Assembly: GCA_026413225.1 (NCBI GenBank)
Contig: CM048554.1
Span: forward strand, 68,936,463 to 69,000,462
Source of the DNA: Otis tarda
Lineage: Eukaryota; Chordata; Aves; Otidiformes; Otididae
Direction of reading: 5' to 3'
DNA length: 64,000 bases
Position numbers and translations under genes: made by a program. This document shows, piece by piece, positions 22,256 to 36,044 of this stretch (the stretch's first letter is position 1; every line of letters starts with the position of its first letter). Below the pieces are notes generated by a model. The model saw only the letters and a list, made by a program, of their open reading frames with translations. It was not told the DNA's origin and searched no databases.

Positions 22256-24490
22256 GGTATGCATTGCTTATACTTATCCTGTTCTTACTCTTCCATGTGA
22301 AGTCTTTTATGATTACTTTTGCAAAGAGCACAATGAGCTAGAGGGACTGTTACACAGCAAGCATTATACAGAATAAACCATGAGCATGGCTTATTGTTCC
22401 TTTCTATCTTCCTGCCTTCCTTCTTTCCTCTTTTCCTTAATGCAAGAATTGTGTAAAAACACTGAAGGTTAAACAGATCTTTAAAATTTTCAGCAGCTGC
22501 TATTTGGAGGAGAGAGGAAAACAAACCCTGCACGATCACTGAAGGTAGGTGTTCCCAGAAGGAAATTTTTGACTTCTCATGATGCTCCCTTAGCATCCAT
22601 TGGATACAGACACGGGCAGTAGGGGACAGGGCTGCATTCACTGAAAGACAAAAAGCGACCAAGGCAGAGAACAAATTGTTCCCTGTTAGTGGGATGATTT
22701 AGGGTTTTATTGTATACAAACGGCAACATTGTTGTAATTGTGATAGTTTTAAGGTTATAGATGCAGCAATTTTTGGAGAAGAAATAATACCTTTTGTTCA
22801 GCTGACTGATACAGCAGCAAAACCCATTGGGCAGTGCTGGAGCAAAGGCACCATGGCCTTGGGCACAAAACCCTTCCTCCGGGTTTGGACAGATGCGTCT
22901 GTCTGAGACACACAGGCCTTTCTTTGCTCTGAATCAGGAGCTTTTCCCTGAGATGGGAAGAAGGGCTTTTGTGCCTGTAAGCTTTCTTGTTTTCTGCAGC
23001 TCTACCAGCTGGTCTAATACAGGAAATCATGCCTCACTTAACTTGCTTGTATCTGATAGGGGTCTCGTAGATGAAGTACCAGGAGATTGCGTGCAAGAGA
23101 TTTCAGCATTATTTTTGGATACTGCAAGACTGTTTAAATTTTTCTGCAAACATCTTCTGTGCACAGTTTACATTGGAGCTTTAGGATGGGGGCTTCATAA
23201 AAATAAAGAATAGGGAACCTAAGATGAGAAACTACAAGCAAAAAATGTTGGTATATTCAGTAGCCAGGCATAGATAGATTATTAAAGCTCTCCTTCAGAC
23301 AGAGACCCAGCCAGCTCGGACTCAGGGCAGCCAGCGTGGGTCTTCTGGAGGTTCCCGGGATGAGCAGTCTGTGGGCTTCATCTGTGCTGCTGGCTGTCTC
23401 AGGAGGTGGGGACATGGAGTGAAAAGTGGGCAAGGAGCCACAGCTTGTCCTGTCTTCAGTTGTTTGAAGTTTACTCTTTCAAGCCTTAGGGTCCCATATT
23501 TGCAAGACCATTATGCAAACTGAAGAATGCAGACAGGGAGAAATTAAGGGATTTACTCACCCTGGTATACAAAGGCAAGTCACGGCTCACAACAGCTCCA
23601 ACGTTCTCAGCTATGTCCAAGACCAAATACTAATAGAAGATCTGTATCCTTCACTGTCCTGTGGTCTGTTTGATTGTCTTAATCATACTCTGTGATCACT
23701 TGCCCTCACCGAAACTGCAGCTTAACAGAGCTGTAGTCATAGTCATCATGCTGTCAGGGGCGGCAGCTTTGACTGCCTGATTTTCTGTTTCCCACTGAAT
23801 CGCTTTGATGTGGATCCCCCACATCTTGAGTGAGCTATCTAATAAGTCACCTACTGTGTAAAAGCTGGGTACAGTTCCTCCTCCCACTGTATTTTTTAAT
23901 GAAAATATCCATGGCATTTGCTTTAGTCAAGCCTTCAGAGACATAGCTTCTCTCATCTCATAATGGGGTTTGGGAGGATAACAAGAGACAAAATTTACCT
24001 AGGTTACCAAAAAAGTATGTGGGAAATTTTTCAGTTCAAACAGCCCTGACCAGGGGTTTAATTTCATTTAACACTGGTCACCTAGAAAGGAGTCATCTGG
24101 TCTAGTTCTGACTTTCTCCCAGGCAATGGAGAAAGTACCTTGCAACAGGAAGGCAAGTCATCCCCACTCCTCTAAGTCCCAGTTTAGCGATGGGCTAGGA
24201 GGAGCCCTCTATTCTTCACTTCTGCCAGTCTCTAGAGCAGGTCCAGAACTACCTTTCTATGCATAGACTTTCACTGATGCTAAATATCCATTATTCAGAT
24301 AGTCTCAGAATTATGCCTCGTGAGTTATAAGTAGGCACAGACTGAAAAATATATTGGTCGGCTAAAAGCAACCGTGACCAGTTGTTCTCCAGGTACCCAG
24401 CCCCCTGAGCTGGAAGACAGGGAAGGGGTTAGAATGAAGCCCCCATAATCCAAGAAGAAATGGCTAGTGGCCTGCTACACCACTTAGACA
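22256..24490. other. Non-coding spacer
   Basis: AT-rich to neutral sequence. Short open frames on both strands carry no recognised domain. No splice chain or repeat was identified. Confidence 0.45.
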
Positions 24491-24491
24491 A

Positions 24492-24868
24492 AGTTGGGTG
24501 GGAGTGTTGATCTGCTTGAGAGTAGAAAGGCTTTACAGAGGGATCTGGACAGGCTGAATCGATGGGCTGAGGCCAGTTGTGTGACGTTCAACAAGGCCAA
24601 GTGCTGGGTCCTGTTCTTGGATCACAACAACCCCATGCAATGCTACAGGCTTTGGGAAAGGTGGCTGGAAAGCTGCCCGGCGGAAAGGGACTGGAGGTGT
24701 TGGTTAACAGCCGGCTGAACATGAGCCAGCAGTGTGCCCAGGCGGCCAACAGCATCCTGGCTTGCATCAGGAACAGTGTGGCCAGCAGGACCAGGGAAGC
24801 GATTGTTCCCTCTGGACTCAGCACTGGTGAGGCTGCACCTTGAATACCGTGTTGACCCTGACTGGGCA
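24492..24868 (+). mobile_element. CR1 LINE ORF2 fragment (reverse transcriptase C-terminal part)
   Basis: Translation in two frames gives [26 protein letters not shown], then [34 protein letters not shown] and LHLEYRV, in CR1 ORF2 order. A frame change near 24690 and lost residues show it is decayed. It abuts LTR sequence on the right, so its 3' part is missing. Confidence 0.88.
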
Positions 24869-25140
24869 CCATGTACCCACCAAAGCCTCTCTGTCACTCC
24901 TCTCTGCAGCTGGGCCAGGCAGAGAAAATATAATGAAGGGCTCGTGGGTTGAGCTAAGGACAGGGACATGACTTACCAATTACCATCACGGGCAAAACAG
25001 ACTTGACTTGGGGAAAAATTAATTTAATTTATTACCAATCAAACCAGAGTAGGATAATGAGAAATAGAAACTAAATCTTAAAACACCCTTCCCTCACCAC
25101 TCTCTTCTTCCCAGGCTTAGCTTCATTCCCAATTTTCTAT
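24869..25140 (-). mobile_element. ERV LTR fragment, related to the solo LTR at 36.9-38.0 kb
   Basis: Shares with the larger LTR the blocks CATCACGGGCAAAACAGACT and TGACTTGGGGAAAA, the downstream AATGAGA, and the pyrimidine-rich CCTTCCCTC...CTTCCCAGGCTTAGC stretch, in the same order and orientation. Only about a quarter of the LTR is present, joined directly to a CR1 fragment. Confidence 0.75.
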
Positions 25141-28100
25141 GATTCTAAATCTGCTGAAGCCATCTTCTTGGTTCAGTTTTTAGAATATCTTTCAGAAAGG
25201 CATCTCACAGTGCAATGTTTAGGCCACTGTAATCTGACGTAAGTTCTAAGGAGGATGCAACCATTATTGCTACACTGTTTGCAAATTAAGTTTAAAAAAG
25301 TCTAAAGAGAAGTAACCTGTAACAGACCTTATGCACACAACAAAATGACAAGAACACACGTATTAAGGTAGGATAGTTATTTTTCTTTTTTATCTCTAAA
25401 CTTCATGTCTTTACTGGACGAGCGTAAAATTATCCTGATTGTGCTCCAATTCCCATCTTTCAAGCTGACCTATCTCAGCAATTCCAGGAGCCTGTCTTCC
25501 ACTTGGCTGCACCTTCTGCACTCACCAACACTTATGTCATGCTGATCTCATAATCCTAGATGGTGTTTATGTCACACGGAGCAGTCAAGAATCTTTGTAA
25601 GATATTTCTGCAGTTGGAATATCCAGGTAAGTTTAAGATAAAGTCCTTATGTTTTGGCTACACATGACACCAAACTATTTAGAAACATTTTTTAAGAATT
25701 ACTGATATTAAAGTTCAAGCTATTTTCTCATTATTTCTCTCATTCTTTAGCCATTGTCATCTGTTCAGCTTTGCAAGGATTCTTCAGTGAAAATCAATCT
25801 GGTCCTACAGCCCCCTCTCCTGTGCATTTATCATCAGTGCAAGAATTTCAGCAATTGGGTCAGTTCTGCAACACTTGTTTCTTGCATACTTTTGTATGGA
25901 CCTATAAGTTTGCTGATTATTACAGGTTTGAACGGTTCATAGCTAGTAGTGAATTTATAGTCATTGCAACTCAGTGTGTTGGGGAGTACTGTTAAAGTAA
26001 GCAGCTAAAAAGGAGGCAGAAGCAGCTACATTTTTTCAAAAATTTATGAAAGTACAGATCAGCGCCTGCTGGGTTACTCAGAAATGCCTGAGCAGGCTAA
26101 ACATCTAATTTTCAAAGGGAGATTATTAGAACTTCTTTATGCTTATCTGTCTGCCTACTAAATGCCAGCCTCTATCCCGGGGCTTCTAAACACCTTGGAA
26201 AGGCTGCCAGAGAAGATCTACGTGTCTGGGCTCTGGTGGAAGCATTGAACTAATCGAGAGCAGGATTTAGTTTTTTGGTGTCACTCCAAGGTCAGTTAGA
26301 ACTTGCCTGATAGAATCAGAGATTAAACCAGGGATTTAATCAGGAAGCTATCATTCCTTGGGTAAAAGCTGAAGCTAATTTTATAGTTGCGTTTACTGTG
26401 CTGATGGCTCTCCCTCAAAAGCTGCCTCTGCCAGGGGGTTTGACCTCTCTGTCTCACGCAGTTCAGTCAATATCGTCACTGTGGCTCCCTTCACCTGGGC
26501 CGCGCAACAGGCAGCACAACAGTGGCAAACTCCTGTCCAGCCAATAACTGGTGGAACCTTTCATTCCCTGGCTGAAGCTTCTCATATGTCCCAAATTAAT
26601 CCCAATGTACTGCATTGTTTATTCTCCCATTGTTTTCATGGGATGGTTCTGTGACATACAAGTATATATCACAGGGCTGGTGCCATGTGCCTTCTCAGCT
26701 CTGGCGCTGTCCCAGCTTGCAATATATGGTTTACAACTGTAGGCCTGTCCATGCTGTCATGATTTTGTTTCACGTTTCCTCCTGCTGCAGAAGGAGGCAG
26801 TACTGTTCTGCCGGGGCTGTGGAAGCAGATGTGATTGCAAGGAATGGACTTCCATGCTTCGAATGAGGGAAATCTTGACCTATGTTGAGCCTGGGTGTAG
26901 GACACCCTAACAGTGACTCCACTGTTAGTACACATGGATCTATATGAAGAGCTGCAAAGTGACATTTCAGCTTAGGAGAGCACCAAGGTAGAGAAAGGCC
27001 TTGTTGCAACCATGAAAAAGTTGTGATTTACTGCCTATTGTTGGTAACTGGTTTATTACTGCTGCTGTTGACCCATGTGTGGCCCTAAGTGTCAAGGAGG
27101 ACAAAGGGTGGTCAGTGCTAGGACAGCTCATTTGATGCTAACAGCCAGTCTGGCAGCCAGGAGGAAGCCGCTGTGACCTGGAAGCTCCCGTCATAGTGCT
27201 TCCCATGGCTTCCTGACACTGAGGCTTTGTCACTTCTGCTGCTCACAGCCACAGCAAAAGTGTCCCCAAACTCAACTTTGCCAGATAGCCTGCAAGGCAA
27301 CCAGCAGGATGGGGGACCCCCTAGACTGGGGGTTCTCCCGCTGCTTCCTCCCAGGCCCCAGCCCTCTCCTGTACCGTGTACCCTGGCAATCCCAACTGCA
27401 GCTTGGAGACGTTCTGGCTAGTATTTGGAGTCAAAACTATTTTGGAGAGCATGATTTAAGTCAATAGGTTTTAAGCTAAAACTCTTGAGTTTTCTGGAAC
27501 AGAGTTTTTCATTTTCCATCTCATCCATCATCCTCAGGAAACCCCCAAGCTTGGTGCTCCTCCATATGCCAGCCCTATTGAAGCTAGTTGGACAGATGCT
27601 CTCCAAGAAGATTGTGGAAATACACTGTTTATCTCCCTTTTACATTAAAAATGGAATCAAAAGAGAACATCTTTATTTATCTAGTATTAAAAGGATGCTC
27701 TAGGACACAAAAGAGTGCCCTCTTCTGCCTGAAACAACACAAGCTCTTGCCTCCAGAAATATCTGGCCCAGGTTGCAGAGTGGTAGCATACCAGTGAGTA
27801 CAACCTAAATCCTTCCTGTTGAAGTTACTCTACTTCCCATGAAATAACAAGTGCTTCACAGCAATTAGAAGACAAAGAGAGCACTGCTTTAGCTGAATAG
27901 TTGGGATAACCCCATGGTTTCCCTTCTTGGCTCCAAGGGCTGCTCACTGACTTCATACCGTGTAACATATAGGCATGAATAACATGAATAGAGAGTGCTC
28001 AGAGGATAGACAGGAACCCAGGGATTCCTGTCAACATCAATCCCTATCGTGTTTCTTCTGATTTTCCTTCCCTTCCTCCCTCAATGTTTTCTTCTTCTTT

Positions 28101-31100
28101 TCTATGCTATGACTGAAGGACGAATAGACAAGGGACAAATTTAAGTTTTAGTGAAAACACTGGATTTTGGGGGCTAGAGAAGTTAAATTATTGCTTTTAA
28201 AAATCACTGCTGAGGAGAAGAGCCATTGGAAAACCAAAATCATTGTACCATTTAAATGTTTCTGACCAATTGGACTAGTAATTAATGTATATAAAGAAAA
28301 CAATATCTCTATACATTATGCATTATAGATCTAGTGGTATTCTTTAGCAGGGAAAAAAGCGCATAGCAATGAAATGTAGTGTATGAATATTTTAAAGACT
28401 TTTTCATTTGCCAGATAAGTACTGCAGGCTTTTTGTGCATGTTACAGTTTTAGGACACCCTCCTGATCTTTACTGACATTTGTGGGGAGGAAAAGAGCAA
28501 ATGTGTATTTTTGTCCTTCTTAGTTTTTATTTTCTTATGAGTCATTACTCTCTTCTTAGTGATTCTTATGAGAGTATACATGAGCTGTATATAGTATTAT
28601 CTTAGCTTATTTATGGATGCATTATGTATCTTTTAAACTTCAGTGCATTCTCTTCCCTCGAAGCTACTCAAGCCCTTTTATTACTTTGTTCTTCTGAATC
28701 ACTAACAATATTTTACCCTACTCTGATCATTATACAAAAGTAGCTGTTATATGGAAACAGAGATATGAGGAAACACATTCTCTTATTTTCCTGGAATGAG
28801 AGCCTCATTAACCAGACTAATTCTGCCTTGGCAACTGCTCATTTTGACTCTGGTCTGGAAATACATAATGTTGTGAGTAGCACATCACTAAAACTTGGAG
28901 ACAGAGTTTTGTTATGCATTGTCCCAGTGGGGTGTCTAGCTCAATGGGACCCTCGTACCTGCTGGCAGTCTCTAAAGGGATTTAAGGACAGAAGTAGAGT
29001 TACAAGATCAGAAAAGAAATATCTGTTGTATTTTATAATTGCACACAATCAGATTGGGTGGGAATAAGATAGCCATCAATAGATCCAGGTTTTCAATTGG
29101 TAGAAAGGACCTAATTATTTGAGTGGAAGGGTTCAGAGATAGTATGTTTGGCAGCAAAACATCTGACCTGTTTTAAGGAGTTTGAGAAATATTCAACCAC
29201 TTGTGTTAGTGGAGGACTAGGAGAGCTCATCCGCTGCTCTGTTTCTGCTCTGCGGGTGCTTGAAGTGGCTGTTGCAGAAAGAGTTTTGGCTGACTCTGTG
29301 CCCTGGCCTGGCTTCCTCTGCCTCCACGCTGATTTTCTGCGTGGGCCTCAATACTGCAGCGGCGAGGTTAAACTGTTCTTCTGATCTTCCTTGGTTGCTC
29401 AGGGTGCATTCCCAGTTCAATGTCTATCAATATCTTTCTCTGACAGAAGTCTTGCACTGCTCTCAGATGAAGCCCTGGGCTGCTGCCTCCTATGCCTCTG
29501 TGGTTACCTGAGAGGCCTGACTTATTTGTCATGCCTGCAACACTCCAAGCACAATAACTTTGCTTCATAAAGAAAAGTTATTGCATAATTATTTATTATA
29601 TAAAATCACAGACCTTAAAGCAAGACAGTCATGTACATTCACTCCTAGTTTACAACTTTCAGTTCCCAAAGCCTTGAGTCCCTGAATGCTGCCTTACATA
29701 ATGGCAAATTTGTGTCCTTGCTCTGGAACTTATCATTTAAAATCTAGCCCAGTCCTTTGATCTTTTCTCTTAAACAAAGCCACCACTGCTTAGCTGTCTC
29801 TAGCCTTCTGCTGTGAATGACTACCTCCAGCAATAATAAACAAGTCCTGCCATGTGATGCAGACAGAATGGAAGAGCTGTGAATTGAATAGCGCCTAACG
29901 TTGTTGTACAGGTGTACACCAGAAATCCCACAGCCTTTATGCTTGTCTTTCCAAAACTTTTTTCTCCCTTGTTAATAGGTAAACAAAACCTTTCAGATAG
30001 GAAGCTTTAATAATTCAGTGAAGGTATTTGTTGTCTCTGACCAGAGCCAGGGCAACAATCACACTGAGATGTCAAGGAAATAATTAAATGGATGTGTTGA
30101 ACAAGTGGTGTTGTATTGAGTGGCTGGGTGGTTTTTGAACACATGAACTTAGGTTCAGCTCCAGATGAAAGCATCTAAATTCAAATGTCTACACACGAGC
30201 TTGGTGTCTATAGTTCCACTATTGTCAGAGGCGTTCAGGGTGTCGTTCAACAGAGCAAACAGAGGTGTCTCATTTAGGGCAAAGAATCAACCAAAAAACT
30301 CCCTGGGTGGTATTGTCTACTGCCTTGACTCAGTTGTCTGAGCACAGGAGTCTAATGTCACTTGAGATGTCCGCAGTGGTTTGGCAGATACGACACACCA
30401 GCTGCAGAAACCTGTGCCCTTCTGGAAGAGCAGCTAGAGGCTGGTGGGGCACTCCTGGGTGTACTATTTGACTCTATGCACGAGTGTTTCAGCAAAAGTA
30501 CTGAACTGTTGAATTCCATCAATAGCTAGCTCATGTGCAGAGGCTTAAATAGGTTTCCTAATCTGGAACTGATTCATACCTGTAATCTTTCTTTCCTGGT
30601 TCTGAGAGTACTCGGTGAGAAATGAAAGCACAGCTAGATGGCTGCAGTTTTCTCCGGTATGGAGTGTGAAAAGCCTCCTGCCATCCAACATGGACCCTGG
30701 GGGAGTACTGACCCCTCAATTCTGTACTGACATTGAGAATAAGGGAGAAAGGCTACCAGGAACTGGGCAGATACCGAGCCCATATGAAGGCATGTGGTGA
30801 GCACAAGGACAGGTCCTGCCTCTTGCAGCTCCCAAGGGATCTTCCGAGTCTGGGAAGAGGAACAGGCATAAAGCCCAACCTCAGCAGAAGTGCTGTGGAG
30901 GCTCTGTAGTCAGTTCCCCCCTCCTGTGCTGTCTTGCTGAAGGTCATTGCACGCATACATTTTGCAACAAATGCCTTCAACTTTTAGTCTTTCATCAATA
31001 GATGGCACTAGGCAGTTAGCAAGAGCCGTGTCTGTTTATGACATTTTTGATCAGTAAGTAGACTATCTGTTTCAGTACTCAGTACCATGTACTTTATAAG

Positions 31101-32184
31101 GCTTAAGATCATATTTTTACAGATTCTACCACTATTTCAAATTTTTCTTAGTTATAAAGGACAAAAGATGTAGCAAGAAGCTGGCAGTTCTGACACAGAG
31201 CCTCCGTAATGGTAGGCACGAAGACTCTTTCGTCAATGTTGTAAGCATGGCCTGCAATGGCAGTTTTCTCTGTGAAAACTCTGACCCAATCTTGATTTGA
31301 CTGAATTTTGTTTATACCTATAATTTCAGATCAAGCACTATTCTGAGCTGTAAGGGATACTTTGAGGCTATTGATAGCGTACATTTTCCAGTTTAACAGT
31401 GTATACTGGAAAATACCTTGTGAAGAAGGAGAAGGGGAGAGGAAAAGGTAATAGTGGAGGAGCTCCATGAATTACTGATCCCATGAATAATGTGCATCTA
31501 TCACATCCCAGAAGCAGGGTGAGCAGACATGATATCACTAGGTTTCTGAGAAGAGACAGGTATTAAAATCTCACCTGTAACTCTGCAGCTTTTCCCATCA
31601 GGTCGAAGTAGTTAATCCCTCTGCAGCATGTCTCATTCACTCTGTAACTGTGATTGTTAAAGAAAAGCAAGAGGAGAGCTGATAAGGTACTTTTAGCTGT
31701 TGTAAAAAAGCATGTATGGACCAGGATTAGGATTTCTTGATGGAATCAAGATAAAGTATATCAAAACCCCTGAAGAAGGTACAATAAGATGAATGGGAGC
31801 AGACCCTTCTATTTGTGTCCGATGCAGAAGGTACAAAATCCTGTTTAGTTTGTTTAGCCTGAGTCTGTTAACAGACCCAGCTGTTATCTCAGCAGACTGT
31901 GTATGCAGCACTGTTAATGATCCAAAGCTATTTTTTTTTCCACGCAAGCTTGTTTTATGTACAAAAAATATTAAGGCAAGTTTAATTTTACTTTTCCCCT
32001 GAACTAGATTAACACGTAATACTAGGAGTGGCCACTGATGTTACATTTTCTGATGAGGCTGTCCCATACATTTTGCTCTCTAGGGCAGTCTAATGTGAGT
32101 GTTGGAGCCTGACTGCACGTCAGATCGCAGGCACGATGCTGAGTGCAAAAGAACGTGGAATCAAATAATGAAGAGCTCAATGGA
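25141..32184. other. Non-coding spacer, about 7 kb
   Basis: Between the LTR fragment and the 3' end of the candidate minus-strand gene. Short open frames only; no CR1 copy recognised. Nothing supportable as a gene. Confidence 0.45.
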
Positions 32185-32204
32185 AAGTGTAAGTTTCACA
32201 TTTC

Positions 32205-32210
32205 TTTATT
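32205..32210 (-). terminator. Polyadenylation signal AATAAA for the candidate RGS-like gene
   Basis: TTTATT on the plus strand reads AATAAA on the minus strand, about 91 bases after the stop codon at 32303-32301. A compact 3'UTR would end near 32185. Confidence 0.4.
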
Positions 32211-32300
32211 TTGCCCCACTATTTTAGTAATGCAAGGCTTTTTGGTCTGCGTAAATGCAGTGCTGGGCTGAGAGATAACTCTTCCTCATCCCAACTGCTG

Positions 32301-32447
32301 CTATCTACAGTATCTGGTAGGGACTGTTCCTGCGTTATGATTTAACACCGATGACACTCTGGTGCTATCACGAATGATGGAGATCAAAAAGACATCTGGA
32401 GGTGCCTTCTTTTTCTTATACTTGCTGGGTTTGGCTCCTCTCCTCTT
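32301..32447 (-). CDS. Candidate terminal exon of an unrecognised RGS-like gene
   Basis: Encodes a basic tail (KRRGAKPSKYKKKKAPPD, then VFLISIIRDSTRVSSVL) ending PTRYCR and a TAG stop at 32303-32301. Two acceptor choices exist. The stronger one (TTGCTTGTTGCTTGTAG, exon from 32461) is in phase 1. The weaker one (TTTTTATACAAG, exon from 32447) is in phase 0 and matches the phase-0 donor of the exon at 33980. An unseen small exon between them would also resolve this. AATAAA follows at 32210-32205. The lysine-rich stretch could be a nuclear or membrane-contact signal; this is only composition. Confidence 0.38.
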   Translation of the reverse strand, partial: KRRGAKPSKYKKKKAPPDVFLISIIRDSTRVSSVLNHNAGTVPTRYCR

Positions 32448-33508
32448 CTTGTATAAAAAAGCTACAAGCAACAAGCAAGCTTGGTTTGGAAGGAATACAC
32501 TTTGCCACATTCATTAACTGCTTTTAAAAATAGAATCGCAACATTCACGAGTGAAGGAAAAGCTGTAGATGCTCTATGTTTGGATTGCACTCCTGCCGTT
32601 AATTACGATGTCGCACAAAATTGTAATCTCAAAATTAATTCAAATTAAGTTGGAAAGGGAAACTCGTCATGCAGATTGAAAGCTGACTGCAATACCATAA
32701 ACAAAGGGTGATAGTAAATATAGATGTACCCTATTCAAAGCCAAGGGCTCGTGGTGATTCTGAGGACTGATATCTTTTAACAATTTAGTGAATAATCAAA
32801 AGTGAGGAGCAAAGGCTCTAATTGTCTCTTGGCTGAAGCTCAGGACTGCAACAGAGAGTCTCTAGGGTTAAAACAGGAGGTTGCTATGCAGCCTGAACTG
32901 CAGATGGGGGCTGGAAACGACTCATCTGCTCTGCAAGTTGAAGTACCAGGGGAGTTTTTATCTTCCATGCAGCAATGGGTTACATTGGTAGTATACATAC
33001 TGCTGAGATATGTAGATACTGGGAATAAAAACAAGCCCTTAGGAAGATAAAAAAAAAATGCAAAAACTAGTAACAACCTGACCCTGAATCCCATAAAAAT
33101 GAAAGAGAATATCATGGGGAGTGTGTGTGTGTTTGTTTAGTTTTTTCTTTTAATATCCTTTGTTTGGATCAGGCTAGGAAAACCACAAAATGCAATTCAA
33201 AGACAGACACTGGGGAAGCGGGTGGGTGCAATTTAAAGCAAATTCAGTGGAACACAAGAGTGTGGGAAGCACCACAGCTGAAAGAGATCCATGGGTGATG
33301 GCAGACAGCAAAACTGTTCTGCTCTGAGGCTCTCACAAGCTCAGGCTACGTATATAACAGTGTAGTTATGAAACATATCATTTTGTAAAATGACCAAGGC
33401 ATATTCTAGGCAGAATATCCCATTTTAAAATACATTTATTTAAAAATATTTTAAACATTCTGGCATTTGATGAAGTGACTGATTTTACTGTTACAGTCAG
33501 GTTGTTCA
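32448..33508. other. Putative intron of the RGS-like gene (3' part)
   Basis: AT-rich sequence between the candidate terminal exon and a CR1 copy. A stretch at about 32560-32740 with many TTAATTA/AATTAA motifs looks like possible homeodomain-binding non-coding sequence. The 32802-33050 plus open frame has no splice support. Confidence 0.35.
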
Positions 33509-33852
33509 TATAATCATAGAATCATTAGAGTTGGAAGGGACCGTCAAAGGTCCAACCCCCCTGCAAGCAGCAGGGACATCCCTGACTAGATCAGAATGCT
33601 CAGAGCCTCATCCAGCCTGGCCTTGAACGTTTCCAGGGATGGGGCATCTACCACCTCTCTGGGCAACCTGTTCCAGTGTTCTACAATTCGCATTGTAAAA
33701 AAATTTTTTCCTAATATCCAATCTAAATCTACCTTCCTCTATTTTAAAACCATTAATTCTCATCCTGTCACAACAGGCCCTGTTGAAGAGTTTCTTCCCA
33801 TCTTTCCCGTATAAACCCCCTTTAGGTACTGGAATGATGCTATGAGGATCTT
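33509..33852 (-). mobile_element. CR1 retroposon, 3' end fragment
   Basis: About 340 bp in minus orientation: ATAATCATAGAATCATTAG, GTTGGAAGGGACCGTC, CCTGGCCTTGAACGTTTCC, CTCTCTGGGCAACCTGTTCC, CCTGTCACAACAGGCCCTG, and on to TTTAGGTACTGGAATG. Longer than the copies at 8.2 and 56.7 kb. Confidence 0.93.
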
Positions 33853-33979
33853 GTGCTACTGCTGTGAAGAGTCAAATAATCATTGGAAAATGGTGTCCTC
33901 AACAACTTTTTACTGAAATAAATATGCAAACTAAAACTTTGGCAATACACAAACTTAGTTAATGTAAACATGTGCTTAC

Positions 33980-34169
33980 CACCCTTGTATCACAATGTCT
34001 TCGGCTATATCTTTCAGGCACCACATATTGTCTAATGTCAATGAGGACAAGGAAGTTGTTCTCTGAGTACTGATGAAACCAGGTTTTAGCGTTTGTCTTC
34101 ATTGCAGATGCCAAATTGAAGGACGATGTTAGCCACTCCCTCAATTTCTTTTCAAGCTTACCCAGCTGT
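33980..34169 (-). CDS. Candidate exon: C-terminal half of an RGS-like domain
   Basis: 190 bp, phase 2 in and phase 0 out. Acceptor TTTCTAGATAG; donor GGGTG|GTAAGC. Its 63 complete codons run from QLGKLEKKLREWL through SSFNLASAMK and YSENNFLVLID to RRHCDTRV. The order FNLAS, about 12 residues, YSENNFL lines up with the last helices of RGS domains (F-D-E-A-Q ... SYxRFL). The KLREWL segment resembles the longer helices of RGS22-type domains. RGS domains bind Galpha-GTP and speed its hydrolysis; RGS22/RGSL1-type members have diverged catalytic contacts. The family assignment rests on a by-eye alignment. A CR1 copy lies in the following intron. Confidence 0.5.
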
Positions 34170-36044
34170 CTATCTAGAAATATCTCCCATCCAAAACGTA
34201 CCTTTATAGGGCTCACCTAGGACTGTGATCTCCTCCCCTCTGGACAGTTTAATTCAAATACATTCAGAAGTTTTCACTTAAACACAGGCTACAGAATTAC
34301 TTAAATCTTGTTTTCTGAGGTAAGCAGGCTAAAGATGATCACAAACTGCAAAAATAAACTATGCACATCTCGAATGGTTCTACAGTCAGAGAGGAGATAA
34401 GGGAGACAAATTATCTGAAGTAGATCACAGCTACATAGCCTTTGCTCAGTCTACAACACGGACAGAGTTTGTTTATGGATGCCTGCAAAATGCCCTGAAA
34501 GTTCAGAAATCATGCTGAGCCAATAAGTATGACAGAGGTCTGTTTGGTCGGAGACCTGACTAGTTGGCTTTGCTTAACCAGAGCCACAACATAACGCAGC
34601 AGCCCTTTCCAACTGATTTATGCCAGAGCCCCTTAAACATGGTGTTCTCCAAAGGCTGTGTTAAACTGTGCAGTAATCTCGTATAAAATAGCAGGGGAGC
34701 CATTGCTAGAAAATGTATTACGGGACAGAGCATTGGGAGATACTAATTACAAAGTACCTGTATTTTCTAAACAGGCCCTTGGATGACTCAAAAGATAGCA
34801 GCAGTTATTTTGCAACCTGCAAATGCAGGTGCCAGGGCAAAAGTGACATTGCACTGTAAATCCAGCAGCCTGAGTCTGAAGTTGCATCTGAACTCATGCC
34901 CAAAATATCTTTCCCTTAGCCAGGAGAAAAGAGGTGGCTGAGCGATTCAAGCTGGTTGCGAGGTGACACCGGGCACAAGGCTGGCTGTGGCCGTTCCTCG
35001 CTGATGCTGAGGTCCCAGCCCCTTTGGCCATGGGGCTGCTGCTGCCAGCACAGAGCCTGTGGGAGCTGCTCCTCCAGAGGCTGGTGATGGGGTGGCACGG
35101 AGCCAGTATGTCGTGCCTTCACCTGTGCTTGCTGTGTAGATGGATGATTCAGAAAAGCCCAAGAAAGCCCTCTTCTCCCTCCCACGACATCCAAAGAGGT
35201 TGAATAAATCCACTATCAAACTGATGAACAAGTCTTGAAATAGTGGCCTGCCTTCTCCCACTAAATAGATTTACAGATAAGCACCGACTTTCTTTTGTGA
35301 ATCAAACTCCTTGACACTAAGCAAAGCACTTGTAGTGGGTCTTCTGGGAATTAAATGTATTTACTGCTGATGTTGTTTTTAAAATAGTTGTTTACAGGGT
35401 GTCAGATAGTAAGACTGTATGATTCATAGCAAATAGCAGCATACCAGAACTTTAAACTCTCCTTGCATGGTAATTTACCTGCTAGCTTGGTTGGATGGAA
35501 GGAGAATATTTAGCTTTCTGCTGTAAATGTACTTTATGATTAGCACTCTTAAAACAGAAAATGGGAAATACAGCGTAGCAACTTCTGTTAAATTTTATAT
35601 GAACAGCGTTAATCAAATGCCTTCTGCATTGCATTCTCCTTGCATTTATGCCCCTCACTGACCATTCTCTTCATCCTAGAAAATATTTTCTGTTACAGTG
35701 TGTACCCTGTGTTGGTTTTTTTTTTAAATGTATATTGTTTGAATTCCATTTCAATGACTTTGATAGGCATCTAGGACATTTTGAAATATGTACAACCAGT
35801 TACTTCATTATTTATTGCACTGTAACTCCCCAGAAGTGAATGGAGGATTCTCCTGTATCTGCCATGATACTCTTGATGTAGAACCTGATTGAATCTGCTA
35901 GCATGATGCATGCATGGCTGGACAGCTGCACTGAATTTTTTTTGCATCCTTATAGAAACTGCTCATGCACAGTGTAGCAGCTGTTTTGAGCAGCTTAGAC
36001 AAGACAGATGTATACTAATTTTTTTGTAGGCTGGTTTTTCTTAC
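34170..36044. other. Putative intron of the RGS-like gene
   Basis: Between the two RGS-like exons. A GC-richer patch at 34930-35200 is open in two minus frames without good splice boundaries. No repeat recognised. Confidence 0.4.
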
